Shown: one piece after another, positions 32,700-42,894 of the stretch
How the letters are laid out: the number at the start of each line of letters is the position of its first letter
Position numbering within the stretch: position 1 is the first letter of the stretch
Assembly: GCA_036435485.1 (NCBI GenBank)
Contig: CM071598.1
Coordinates: 145,370,148 to 145,434,147 of the forward strand
Length of the DNA: 64,000 nucleotides
Direction: 5' to 3'
Origin: Saposhnikovia divaricata
Lineage: Eukaryota > Streptophyta > Magnoliopsida > Apiales > Apiaceae
Notes under the pieces: model-generated
The model's database searches: none
What the model was told of the DNA's origin: nothing
Seen by the model: only the letters and a program-made list of their open reading frames with translations
Made by a program: the position numbers and the translations under genes

Positions 32700-34662
32700 T
32701 GTTAGGTCCAATATGTTTGTAGAAGGGGGGTTGAATACAAACAATACTGTTTAATCGAAATTTGTCCGGATAAATTTAATTTATATTTTGACAAATTTGA
32801 GCGGAATTAAATGAAACAAAATTCAAGTTGAATAGAAAATTATATTAACTTGAGGGGTTTGTTACAAATACAGTACAGAAGTTATATCTAGTTAATAAGA
32901 ACAAATTAGAAAATTCGACATGAATTTTTCTAGATTTGTTAATAAAAATCGAGATATAGATTAGGAGTAAAAACTCGCTAATATTACAAGAGTATCAAGT
33001 AAACAAGTTCTATCGGATCAGATATTAAAAATAAGATGAACTTGATTTTCTATGAATTTTTCTCTTGCTGTGTTGTTCTTCAAAATGAGAGAGAATGGAG
33101 CTGAGTTTATTTCTTGAAGATATTATGTTCTGTGTTGTTGTTTGATCTGGCCGCCTGTCTTGATTAATATAGTCTTCTGCATCTTTTCTTTTTCATTTGT
33201 ACTGCCAAGACAATCGGCAAGACAATCTGCTCTTCCAAGACAATCAATTTTGTACTGCCAAGACAATCGGCAAGACAATCCAAAATCTCCAAGACAATAA
33301 ATTTGTATTGCCAAGACAATAGGCAATACAATAGGCAAGACAATCCAGGTTAACCAAGACAATCGGCAATACAATTGAGATTGTCTTGTTAATATTAAAA
33401 ACAACCCACTTGGCTGTTATGATTTGAATTGAATCTGTGTAAACAAAATATTCTTGACTGCCAAATTCGAACACCAGTTGCAGGGACGGACTGTGAGAAT
33501 CACGCGCGCACTATTTTCTTTCCTTTTCCAGGCGCGTGGGGTTCACGCGCGCCATAGGCGCGTTTGTGCAGGTCCGACAGAAAGAATACAGGCATGTTGT
33601 TTATGCAGGCAGAAAGAACTTGGTCCAGGCTGTTTTCCTTTCTCTTTCTTTTTTTTATTACCAAAACAAACAGGTTGTACCACTTGACTAATTCATGCAT
33701 GCTCTCTTTTTTTTGTTTGTTTTCTTTCAACCTTTTTCTGTCGATAACTAACAACTACGACTTCCTTTCTTTTTTTTATTTGTTTTGTTTTGATTCTTTT
33801 TCTTTTCTTTTGATTTTTTTTTCTTTTCTTTATCTATTATATTTAATTTAATTAATTTGATTAATCAATTAATCATTTAAATGAATAATGATTAATTAAT
33901 TAATAAACTAATTAATTAAATCTAATAGATTAATATATTAATTGAAAATTTAATTAACATGATAATTAATTTAATAAATAAATTAATTCGACATGAATTA
34001 ATTTATTAAATTAAATCAATTACATAATTATATTAATTAAAAGAGAATTAATATAAATCTTTTGACAGCTCAAATATTTTTCTTGAACCACTGAAAGTAA
34101 TAAAGAATTACCACCGAATTTTCGTTGACGCTCGATGCACGGTCTGGTTCATTAGCGACTAAATCCAACGGCTTTTCTTTATTTTTGACTTTATGGCTGT
34201 GGTTATTGTCTTCTCTTAATATACCCGTCTTGATAGCTTGAACCACTGAAGTTAATGATAAACAACCACTGTTTAATGTTGACACTCGATGTACTGTCTG
34301 GTTCATGAGTGACTAACCGCAATGACTGTTCTTCATATATTGACTTTAAGATCTGGTTCCTTTTCTTCTCTTTCTTCTCTCTCTAATAATTCTTCTGTAC
34401 TGTCTCTGTCACTGTAGAAATCTCTGTCACTTTAAATGAATCCACTTCTTTAACGAATACTTCACTGAGGCTTGATCAGATGTCTGAACTTCTTTCAATG
34501 TAGTAATTCCTCAAGTCTGTAGATTGACCTTGATCTTTTTCTTCTGACAGATAATACAATCTGAGATTCCTTGTGACAGTCTATATACTATTTACTATTA
34601 CAATCTTGTTTAAGTTGAGTTGTATCCTCGAAATACAAATAGGCTACATCATATGCCTTTCA
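32700..34662 (-). repeat. Sirevirus 5' LTR
   Basis: 1963 bp, paired with 21999-23974. It ends in the TSD ggctc at 34663-34667. The CpG cluster is at 33501-33563 and the minisatellite at 33200-33385. Confidence 0.85.
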
Positions 34663-34667
34663 GGCTC

Positions 34668-35074
34668 TATCCACAAAAAAAAAAAACTTGCCGTGGAAAT
34701 GCGAAACATTTAAGACAGTAAACGGATGAGTTAGGTAGTCATGAGGGCTGCAGGCCCTCGACACACCCGTCAATCGTCTATTGCCTTTACCATTGATTGC
34801 CATTCCTTACAACTTTAGAATGATAAAGGCGCGAAGCGCCGTACAAGAAGGTGCGAAGCACCGTTAACCAGTGAAATTCACTGCCACGTCATCACGTGAA
34901 CAGTGATTATTTTTTTTTGCTGAATGGAGCCAATTATTTTAAACATTTTTTGTATTGGGGTACCCCTAGTTTGATCATTAGATTAGCATGAAATATTGAA
35001 TTAGTGTTTAGTTTGTAGTTTGTAGTTAATTTTAGTTTGTAGTAGAGTAGGACCCTATATATATTAGAGATATA
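34668..35074. other. Intergenic DNA with a cluster of short hairpins
   Basis: A-run at 34674-34686. Between 34765 and 34905 there are several small perfect hairpins: agggc-tgca-ggccct (approximate), ggcgc-gaa-gcgcc (34828-34840), ggtgc-gaa-gcacc (34850-34862), cagtgaaattcactg (34870-34884) and cacgtcatcacgtg (34886-34899). No gene is recognised. It may be the end of an unidentified small transposon. Confidence 0.5.
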
Positions 35075-35577
35075 TAGATTTTGCATAGTTTCATATTCTG
35101 AAATTTTGTTTGGTTGTATGAAGTGGAATGAAAACATGTGTACAATATTGTTGGTGAAAGAATGAATGCAGGAGAGAAAAATGGGAAAAATAAAATAAAA
35201 TCGGTGCACACATCTTTTTATGATGAGATTTGGTAAAAATTATTTAGTAGTAGTGCGAACGAGACATTTATCCCCAAAATTGTTGAGACTGACCTATAGT
35301 ATAAGTTTGTGCAAATGAAATGGTAGGAAGAATAAAATTGTTAGCAGCTCAGATGATTCTGAATTTCCGATCCAGGAGATAGAAGAGGGAAAAAACGATT
35401 TGGGAACAGTAGTAGGAAACACAAGCACAAACGAGACAAGATTCTCTCTGGGGGTTAGAAGACACAAAATTCCTACAGCTGTGCTGTTCTGTGATCTTTA
35501 TTGCCAATTTTTGAAAACTAATGACACTGGAAATTGGACCATGTATTACGAGATTGCTGGATTGTATGACCTATGTT
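35075..35577 (+). pseudogene. Rearranged CXIP4 fragment (intron piece fused to 3' exon end)
   Basis: 35095-35340 aligns with the 3' part of the CXIP4 intron (about 18240-18465). It is fused directly at gttagcagctcagatga to the last 90 bp of the CXIP4 coding exon plus about 150 bp of 3'UTR (19498-19735). About 1.03 kb, including the acceptor, start codon and zinc knuckle, is missing. The junction has a short shared word (gtta) at both source sites, suggesting microhomology-mediated deletion. The exon remnant also carries small indels relative to CXIP4. It cannot encode a CXIP4 protein. Confidence 0.8.
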
Positions 35578-35854
35578 TAAAATTTGGGAGGAGCCTTAAA
35601 CCAAAATAAATAAAGATACCAAGGATAAAATCATTACAAACTAAAACCCTGTAACTTTTGTGGTATAAAAAATACTGTTGGAAATTAGAATCATCTCCAG
35701 CCATGTAAATTAGTAACAATGAAAGAACTTACATATTTCTTTTTGCACAAAAATCTACACAAATTATCTTACTGACCCCATATTTGCTAGGTAAACACTC
35801 AACTGAATCATCTCCACAAACCATTAGCACAAACTGATCAAGGGGTCTAAATTT
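35578..35854. other. Spacer between two gene fragments
   Basis: AT-rich, no coding frame supported. On the minus strand it could be 3'UTR of the CHR4-like fragment that follows. Confidence 0.4.
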
Positions 35855-36725
35855 TTAAGAAAATGGACAAAGCTTTATCCATGCTAGTCTACGTTTCTTG
35901 CGCACTACCACAATGATCCAATACTGTAACTTCTGGCGATGTTTTTCCTGCTTTGGGATGAATAGGATCCGAATGAGTCTCTCTGGAATCCCTGCTTTCT
36001 CCTTTGTGCGAGGACTCATTACACTAGATTCAATCTTGTTGCCGATCTGCTCCTCAAAAACATGCTCAAAGACTGGCACGATGACTTGTTCTAAAGAATC
36101 TGGAAGCAGAACGTTGCTTTCAGGGGATTTTGAGATTGTTTCTGGTGGATGTGGATCAACACTGGATGCTACCAACCGAAGCACTAGAAAAGATGGGTTA
36201 GTTCTCGTTAGCCTTTTCTTTGGAGTACGCAAATTTATTGAAGCAGATGACGGTGTCGACACATTTACACTGCTGGGAGTAGGAATATTAGTACTAGGCT
36301 CCAAACAAGGCAGTGCAGCAGATAACTGTGAGATAAGAGGACAAGGCGATATCGCCTTTAGAAGTACTGTTGCATCAACATTCTCAGCATGAAGGTTGCG
36401 TTGAGAGCTGTGACCAGCATTATCCTGATGGAACTGCTTGAACTTTTGAACTCTTTCTCTTCGTCTCTTTCTTTAATGTTCTTTGTGGATACTTTAGTCT
36501 GGAAGGAGGCAAGGCCGGAGTAAAAAAAAACAGAGGTATCGTTGAGTTTTCATCACCATAAGTTTACGAACTGATTGTGCTGTTGCAGAGACACTTGGCA
36601 GTAGACCAGGTTCTGGTTTTTTAGAGACACTTGGCAGTAGACCAGGTTCTGGTTTTGCAGGACCTTCTACAGCTTGCCGAACCCAGTGAGGCAGCTCCTT
36701 TTCAAAGAACTTTCGGCAATGTCTT
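35855..36725 (-). pseudogene. Fragment resembling the C-terminus of a CHD3-type remodeler (CHR4/PKR1-like)
   Basis: Minus-strand frames in order encode KFFEKELPHWVRQAVEGPAK; a duplicated 11-12 residue KPEPGLLPSVS unit; ATAQSVRKL; a shifted GDENSTIPLFF; then SSQRNLHAENVDATVLL and RLTRTNPSFLVLRLVASSVD, ending in a Lys/Arg-rich tail. From memory of the family, the last exon of plant CHR4/PICKLE-RELATED 1 has similar segments (LPHWLREAV, SAIAQSVRLLYGE, LQLVASCV). At least two frameshifts and a TAA near 36475 break it. The 34-bp duplication at 36587-36655 is specific to this copy, or at least unusual. ATPase and chromo domains are absent. The identification is by recall, not alignment. Confidence 0.55.
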
Positions 36726-37246
36726 TCAGCTCAAGTGGACCATATTCTGTTCATTATGAGGATCAAACAAGGATGAACTATTTGATTTCCTATTTATTTA
36801 GATTTACGCAAAATGTTAATGGACTTATCAAGGAAAGTTGGCAGCTTGGAAATCCTACAGTCCTACTAAAACAACAGTTCATATCAAAGCTGCTTGAACA
36901 ATTCACACCAGGAGAATCAAAACTACTGGAACCTAACATATCGAGGAAGAAATGGCTTGTGTATATTCCAAAGTGTGTGTTAGTTTATCAATAAGGTGAA
37001 TCGGAGTGCATCAATTGTTGGTTCCTGTAATCAAAGCAGTTCTGTTTGTTACCAAAAGCAAATCAATCATTGAATAACCAATGGGTTACTGTATTCAATT
37101 AATTCATGGACACACAATGAGATACAAATTTCCATGTTGCTGAGAGGATAGTTCCATCAATCAGCATACACAACGGAACGGGGACACAAAGTAGAACAAT
37201 TCATACTTTGATGTATTTTCCAGTAAACACGTTTAGGTAAATAGAA
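36726..37246. other. Intergenic stretch before the 155-aa ORF
   Basis: No recognised gene. A plus-strand frame to 36994 exists, but its first part is antisense to the CHR4-like fragment and the rest has no recognisable motif. Confidence 0.4.
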
Positions 37247-37714
37247 GTGACCATGAACCCGTTGGAAGAATATACTGATATCAAAGAGGCTGCTGCGATT
37301 GCCCAAGAAAAGTTTCATAGTCGCACATTATCTAACAAGAAAGATCTAATTGTGTTGTGGTTCGAGTGGGTGTTAATAATAATCTGTTGTCTTTGCGCCT
37401 TAATCATAGTTCCCTTACGAGTAGACCCGTCTCGATTAATATTAGTAATAGTTGTAATATCGACATTCTGTGTTCCTGTATTAGCAGTTAGCAGCGTATG
37501 GGTAAGACAACTGATTAGTGTTACAAAGGAATCAAATAAAGCTATTCAGTTAATAGCAAAAGCCAAGGAGTACTCCATAAAGAATACTAATCAAATTCCA
37601 CAACTAGAAGATGGTGCAACCAACAACGGTGTCGGGAAATCCGTAAATATTCCAGTTCTAGTAGCTGCTGCTGCAACAGCTGATGACGAAAGTATATCAA
37701 TAGATATATTCTGA
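37247..37714 (+). CDS. Hypothetical two-membrane-segment protein, 155 aa
   Basis: Not recognised. The frame encodes an N-terminal soluble segment (MNPLEEYTDIKEAAAIAQEK), two hydrophobic segments at about residues 33-56 (including FEWVLIIICCLCALIIVPL) and 63-85 (LILVIVVISTFCVPVLAVSS), and an Ala/Asn-rich polar C-terminus. A tail-to-tail membrane hairpin with both ends on one side is a reasonable inference. The composition (balanced codons, charged residues outside the hydrophobic segments) looks more like a protein than chance AT-rich DNA. The copia element inserted 26 bp after its stop codon. It could be a lineage-specific gene, an exon of a larger gene, or a chance ORF; no promoter or intron structure is evident. 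Confidence 0.4.
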   Translation: MTMNPLEEYTDIKEAAAIAQEKFHSRTLSNKKDLIVLWFEWVLIIICCLCALIIVPLRVDPSRLILVIVVISTFCVPVLAVSSVWVRQLISVTKESNKAIQLIAKAKEYSIKNTNQIPQLEDGATNNGVGKSVNIPVLVAAAATADDESISIDIF

Positions 37715-37739
37715 ATTTTCAAGAAGCCGATGAGAAGGC

Positions 37740-37969
37740 TGTTATAACGGAGCAGAAGAGAAATAAGTTTATAGATCTGAGAGGATAAACATATTACAGA
37801 GGTTTTTCAGATGTTTTTTACAATCCTTACATGCATATCTATTTATAGACAAAATATAAGGGGTTAGGTGTGGTTGGTGGCCTAACACCACCAGCAATCT
37901 TTGACTATAAAGAATGGTTGGTGGCCTAACTAATGGTTGGTGGCCTAACAAATTCAAGGCAATTTAACA
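37740..37969 (-). repeat. Tork-like copia 3' LTR
   Basis: 230 bp, with a TATA-type motif (ctataaatag on the minus strand) at 37839-37848. It differs from the 5' LTR by about five substitutions and two 15-17 bp indels. One indel is a tandem duplication of ggttggtggcctaa. Confidence 0.85.
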
Positions 37970-37984
37970 AATCTCCACCTTGAC
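37970..37984 (-). promoter_or_regulatory. Copia polypurine tract
   Basis: Minus strand reads caaggtggagatt directly before the 3' LTR. This is the common Ty1/copia plus-strand primer. Confidence 0.75.
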
Positions 37985-37999
37985 TTGAATCCTCTCACA

Positions 38000-38092
38000 A
38001 AAAACAGATAACAGATGTACCAGATGCATAATAATGCCAGATGTACCAGACGCATTATAATAATGTCAGATGTACCAGATAAAAATCTTTTG
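38000..38092. repeat. Short direct repeats in the copia 3' untranslated region
   Basis: agatgtaccagatgcat/agatgtaccagacgcat units occur about three times between the RNase H end and the polypurine tract. Confidence 0.6.
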
Positions 38093-38119
38093 CCTCAGAT
38101 TTTGCCCTAAAAAGGGCAG

Positions 38120-38398
38120 TCAACAACTCCGAACATTTAGCAAGTTCAAACAATGTTGAAACTTGCTATGTGGAACCGGCTTGGTAAGCATATCAGCTGG
38201 GTTATCAGCAGTACCCACTTTTCCCACCTTAATTCTCGTCTCACTTCTTAGAAATGATATCTCACATCTATGTGCTTAGTCCGCTCATGATGGACTTGAT
38301 CCTTGGCTAAACAGATTGCACTGAGACTGTCACAAAATACCGTAGCCTGATCATGATGTAGACCTAGATCGCTGACCAATCCTTTCAACCAGATTCCT
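38120..38398 (-). pseudogene. Copia RNase H C-terminal piece
   Basis: Downstream third fragment of the split copia polyprotein. It carries the RNase H end (segments such as HHERTKHIDVRYHF), then a 1-nt frameshift near 38250. After the shift the expected TADNPADMLTKPV segment is readable to a TGA at 38120-38122. Its upstream partner is at 46655. Confidence 0.8.
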
Positions 38399-39215
38399 TG
38401 TTGGTTCGAAAACTAACTACGCAAGTGTACGCGGTCAGCCGGTCACAAGTAATATAATAAATTCGTTCCCACAGAGACTTGGTGTTTGTTCAGAAATAAT
38501 ATTTAAGCAACGACGTATGATTAAACAACAAACTACTTGAATAAATATCAAAAGGGGGTATTTTTGTATTTTTCTAATTGATTAATTAAATTAATAATAT
38601 TAAATAATTCGAACTAATTAATTTAATTAAATGAAAATTTATATGTGAGAAAAACATGGGATTCTAATTTCATTATTTATTTCATTTAGAATTGATGCCT
38701 TAATTTCAAAGTAATTTTGATAATTTACGAAAGCTAGTCGGGAACACGAAACTAACATAAGCGCCTTTCAGCATTAACTTATATCAAACCATACGAACAT
38801 CCACTTAAAAAGATAGAAGTCGCGTGGACACCTTTTATGCTTAGACCCTATATGTCTATAAGATTTGAAAACATAATTGGTTTACGAATAAATTCCTTTA
38901 TTATGACTACATAGGGTGATGTGATCCAAAATCCTACCACTTATCGTAAATTTACAAGACAATTACGAACCTATGCTAACATGGCAAATTCTAAATTCCT
39001 AAATCCACTTTCGCATTCATTAGGAATTAATAATTTAGACGTTAGCTACGCATCTAATAAATTAAGCGCAACCACATTAGGCAATCTGAATTTTTATCAT
39101 AATACAAATTATTAAGGCATCGAATTACTAAATTACGTAAATAAATCCATTAGAATCCCATGACGGCGATTAGTTCATAATCGAACGAATCGTCATCATG
39201 GGATTAAATGAAAAC

Positions 39216-39273
<58 letters not shown>

Positions 39274-40433
39274 CTGAATTAAAAATTGCGATAAATTAAA
39301 TATGAAAATTACGAGAGTTAGAAAGTAGAACCGAAATAGCTTCCAATGAAAGAAAAGAGCACTCCGAATAATCCCCGTAATTTCTTCAACCGAAATAACA
39401 CTTATACTAAATTTGCAAAAATTAAAGTGTATAAAAACAAAACTTAAAATTACAAAAAAAAGCTAGAGAGATTACAAGAGAGAATTGTTTCTCTCCAAAT
39501 TGGTGTCTGTTTACAAGCTTGAGAACTAGGCTATTTATAGCAAAAATTAGCACACCAAATTAATAAAATAAAAATGAAAAGAATTAAAAAGAAATAAAAA
39601 GAAGGCAAAAGAAATAACACAGCAAAAAAAACAGCCGAAAGTTATCAATTAATCAGCACTAATTCTCCACTGCACTCAACTGAACGCCAAAAACCAGTTA
39701 CAGACCACGCGCGTGTAGGCCACGCGCGGCGGCTTCACTGCATTTCCAGCGCGTGCATGGCACGCGCGTCCCGGCACGTGTAACTCTTTTAGCAACATCA
39801 GCCGACAAGCATTTTAACACTTGATGTCTTCTTCTTTATTTTCTTTATTGCCGACAACCATTCTGTTTACTTTCTTTTCAGTTTTTTTTTTCTTTTGCTT
39901 AATCAACTTGTACATAACTAATCTATAAATTGCAACTGACTAGTGGGTGGTGATTTATAATTTCAACGAAACATATTTAATTAATAAATAATTAATTTAA
40001 TTTCGAAATTATAAAAATAAATATCTAATATTATTAGATATTTATAAATATAATTTTCTAATAAAAAAAATTATTTATTAATATAAATAAATTCTTAAGT
40101 TCCAAGCTTCGGTCTCTGGAGGATCTGAAACCGGACTCCTTTCGCTTAACGAAAAATATAATAATTCCAACCGGGGTTTCAGCATTAAGAATATATCACT
40201 CAGAATTTCTTTATGATAATTCTTTTTCCTCGTAGCCAGTCCACTTGATAAAATTGAGATAGAAATCCACCGTTTTTAGCCTTTTATCGCCACAATACCT
40301 AAAGTTGCGAGTTCTGCACAACAAAAACTTAATTAACAAAAAAAATGAATTAAAAGACACAACATACTTAAGGATAAACCACCAATCTAGGTCGAAATAG
40401 CGCAAAATAAGTTGATATAAAATCCACTTATCA
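38399..40433 (-). repeat. Athila derivative 3' LTR
   Basis: 2035 bp. (AAT)n microsatellite at about 39217-39270, TATA motif (ctatttatag, minus-strand TATA) at 39531-39540, CpG-rich palindrome cluster at 39705-39780. Confidence 0.88.
39705..39780. repeat. CpG-rich palindrome cluster in the Athila-derivative LTR
   Basis: Contains the perfect palindrome cacgcgcgtg variant (ccacgcgcgtg), ccacgcgcgg, cagcgcgtg and cacgcgcgtc. The same cluster is at 45925-46000 in the 5' LTR. Confidence 0.8.
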
Positions 40434-41799
40434 CACCCGCAAACTTAAACTGATGCATGTCCTCAAGCGAAAACAGACTCGACTACTTCTAAATGCATGA
40501 ATGCAACTGATGCAAGGATCCCATAGGCAAAGCAATAACCAATTGAGCAGAGTGACTCAGAGAATGTGAAAATTCCAAATAGAGATCGACTAAATATCAG
40601 CATATTAACATTTACAAGTACAGAAACGTGCGTGTGTGCAATGCTCATCAGAAATACTCTTAACACTAGATCAAAACCATACTTATTCTTCGCCAAGACA
40701 ATCACAAGTTTATAAATAGAATGAACGCTAGACACTCCATAACCTAGAAACACTTCCATCATCATTTGAGTTAGACAGGAATTCATGTTTTATTACTAAC
40801 AACTATGACGCATAATACTATACACAACACACATGCTTATTTGACCGTGCAATGGATGAGACCCCAAAAGGCTTATTAAAGAGTCCACCCTGGCCAATTT
40901 TGCATACTCACACTCTCACAAACACTCTTTTTTTTTCTTTTTTTTTCTTTTTTTTCTTTTCTTCTTGTTGTTTTTTTTTTTCACAAATGCAATCTGGAAT
41001 GAGAATTCTCAATTCCAACCCTAGACTACTCATATAAATATGAGCTGGCTACTAGCCAATTGACACCTATCCATTATTAAAAACTACACACAAACTAGCA
41101 TGAACCCTGGTTTCCCCTAAACTTATATTTAGTGATTCTACGCTATCAAGGGAATAAAGAAAATTCCAAATATAATCAGGTGATTAAATTTCAACAACCA
41201 AACAAGCATGACCTTAACCTAGCCCAAAAGCAAATGATGAGTTGTGTAAGATTGTGTTTCTGCAACATGCACCTCAATTCATAAGTATTTAAATCAGCCC
41301 TCTATCCATCATTATCACACTCAACTTCATCATTGACTACTAAACGGAATCACCAAGCGCTACGGGATCAAGGAAAATATGATATGCAACTAATCATGAA
41401 TATGCAATTTTTTTTTATATTTTATGGTAAAATATGAATTATATGAAACTATATGCAATATTATGACTCGATTAATCCAATATCCTAAATCACCCCCAAA
41501 TTTAAAATATTCAATGTCCTCATTGAAGGTATAGATAAAGGATAAAAGAGAACTCCCCTAACTGTCGGCATCGTCGCCTTCCTCGGGCGGTGAATCAGGC
41601 GGTGGAAATGAGCTCCCAACTGAGGCCAATCTACCTTGAGAGAAGCAAGTTCCTGCAACTCGCCAATGACCTGCAAACTTGACATAATACTGAACAAAAT
41701 CACACAAAATCAAACCACACATAAAAACACCAAACCTATGGGTTGCCTCTCATGAAGCGCTGTCATTAACGTCATCTAGCCGGATGTTACTTCCTCAAC
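40434..41799 (-). other. Athila derivative 3' untranslated region with several polypurine-like copies
   Basis: On the minus strand, gtttaagtttgcgggtg abuts the 3' LTR (polypurine tract). Related copies are aaatttgggggtg near 41492-41504 and ttaggggaaa near 41115. Parts align with 57400-58808 of the complete Athila, for example gagaattctc near 41002. A T-rich tract is at 40925-40982. No coding frame is supported. Confidence 0.65.
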
Positions 41800-42861
41800 T
41801 CATGGCGGTTTCAAGAGAATAACTGAACCGTCCTCAAGAGAAAGACCATTTATACGAACGTTGACATCTTGATTGCTTAGTCCCAACACAACTCTTCTTT
41901 CACTCTTCACCTTGAGTTTTCCACCCGTCGACTTCTTCACCTTCTTTTTCTTCTTCATATCTCTAAGATGTTTATCCCTTTCCGATGACTGAACCACACA
42001 CTCTTCTTTCGCATCATCAACTATCCACCTTCTTAACACATTATCATGCCCTTCTTCAAAAATTACTAACTCATCATTCAAAAGGACATACCTCAAACAC
42101 GGTGGAAGTTTTCCGAGCTTTACAATTGAGATATCTCGAACTGAAGAAGTGTCAGTGGAATCACTGATGTGATGCTCTAGCATGTGCATATCCGACTTTT
42201 CACTAAACAACTGATCAAACTCCTCTGCCTGGCTCGTATCAACCATTTCCATGCTGAAACACTCTTCAACTTCTGCCGGAAATTTCATGGCCTTGAACAC
42301 ATTAAAGGTGACATTCTGGTCTTGTACCCTCATTGTAAGCTCTCCTTGCACATCGATCAAAGTACGACCCATAGATAGAAAAGGCCTTCCCAAAATTATT
42401 GGAATCTTCTTGTCCTCTTCGAAATCTAGAATCACAAAATCGGCAGGAAATATGAGCTTATCAACCTTCACCAAGACATTCTCTATTATACCCCTTGGAT
42501 AAGTGATTGACCGATCAGCCACCTGCAACGAGATATTGGTAGGTTTTGGATCAGGCAGACCAAGTTGCTTGAAAACAGACAAGGGCATGAGATTAATGCT
42601 AGCTCCCAAATCACATAAGCATTTGTCAAAAGACAACTTTCCAATGGTGCATGGAATTGTAAAGCTTCCTGGATCCTTAAGTTTAGGAGGTAATTTCTGT
42701 TGCAACACCGCACTACACTCCTCTGTCAATGCCACTGTTTCAAATTCTTCCAACCTTCTCTTTCGTGATAAAATATCCTTCATGAACTTTGCATATCTTG
42801 GCATCTGCTCCAATGCTTCAACAAAAGGAATGTTAATGGATAGTTTCTTGAAGACCTCCAT
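41800..42861 (-). CDS. Athila derivative protease-containing ORF with altered C-terminus
   Basis: 353 aa. The N-terminal 200 residues match the Athila protease region of the element at 51393, including the aspartic motif CDLGASINLMPLS and ILGRPFLSMGRTLIDV. After about residue 205 it departs. A tail with LPPCLRYVLLNDE, then a very basic segment (MKKKKKVKKSTGGKLKVKSERR, about 300-322), ends at LKPP. RT, RNase H and integrase are absent. It is in the same frame as the upstream gag and separated from it only by a TAG at 42895-42897, so a substitution-born stop or readthrough are both possible. Confidence 0.75.
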   Translation of the reverse strand: MEVFKKLSINIPFVEALEQMPRYAKFMKDILSRKRRLEEFETVALTEECSAVLQQKLPPKLKDPGSFTIPCTIGKLSFDKCLCDLGASINLMPLSVFKQLGLPDPKPTNISLQVADRSITYPRGIIENVLVKVDKLIFPADFVILDFEEDKKIPIILGRPFLSMGRTLIDVQGELTMRVQDQNVTFNVFKAMKFPAEVEECFSMEMVDTSQAEEFDQLFSEKSDMHMLEHHISDSTDTSSVRDISIVKLGKLPPCLRYVLLNDELVIFEEGHDNVLRRWIVDDAKEECVVQSSERDKHLRDMKKKKKVKKSTGGKLKVKSERRVVLGLSNQDVNVRINGLSLEDGSVILLKPP

Positions 42862-42894
42862 AAACTTCTGAAATTGTTTTTCTTGATCTTGTTT

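Larger units (their letters stand above)
21999..34662 (-). mobile_element. Complete Sirevirus-type Ty1/copia LTR retrotransposon
   Basis: 12.66 kb, flanked by perfect 5-bp duplications ggctc (21994-21998 and 34663-34667). It lies on the minus strand: 5' LTR 32700-34662, primer-binding site, gag, pol, a long untranslated 3' region, then 3' LTR 21999-23974. The long gag ORF (827 aa), polymerase order PR-INT-RT-RNaseH, LTRs near 2 kb and a long 3' region with repeated aactaaggggga-type purine motifs mark the Sirevirus (SIRE/Maximus) lineage. I counted about 16-17 substitutions between LTRs (about 0.8%), so insertion is recent. Both main frames are open, so it may still be competent. Confidence 0.9.

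Noticed and set aside
35855..36392. 164-aa plus-strand frame antisense to the CHR4-like fragment
   Set aside because: The minus strand shows recognisable conserved segments across several frames; the plus frame shows none.
38921..39115. 64-aa frame present in both Athila-derivative LTRs (also 45130-45324)
   Set aside because: LTR sequence, antisense to the element, with no coding features; conserved only because the LTRs are young.
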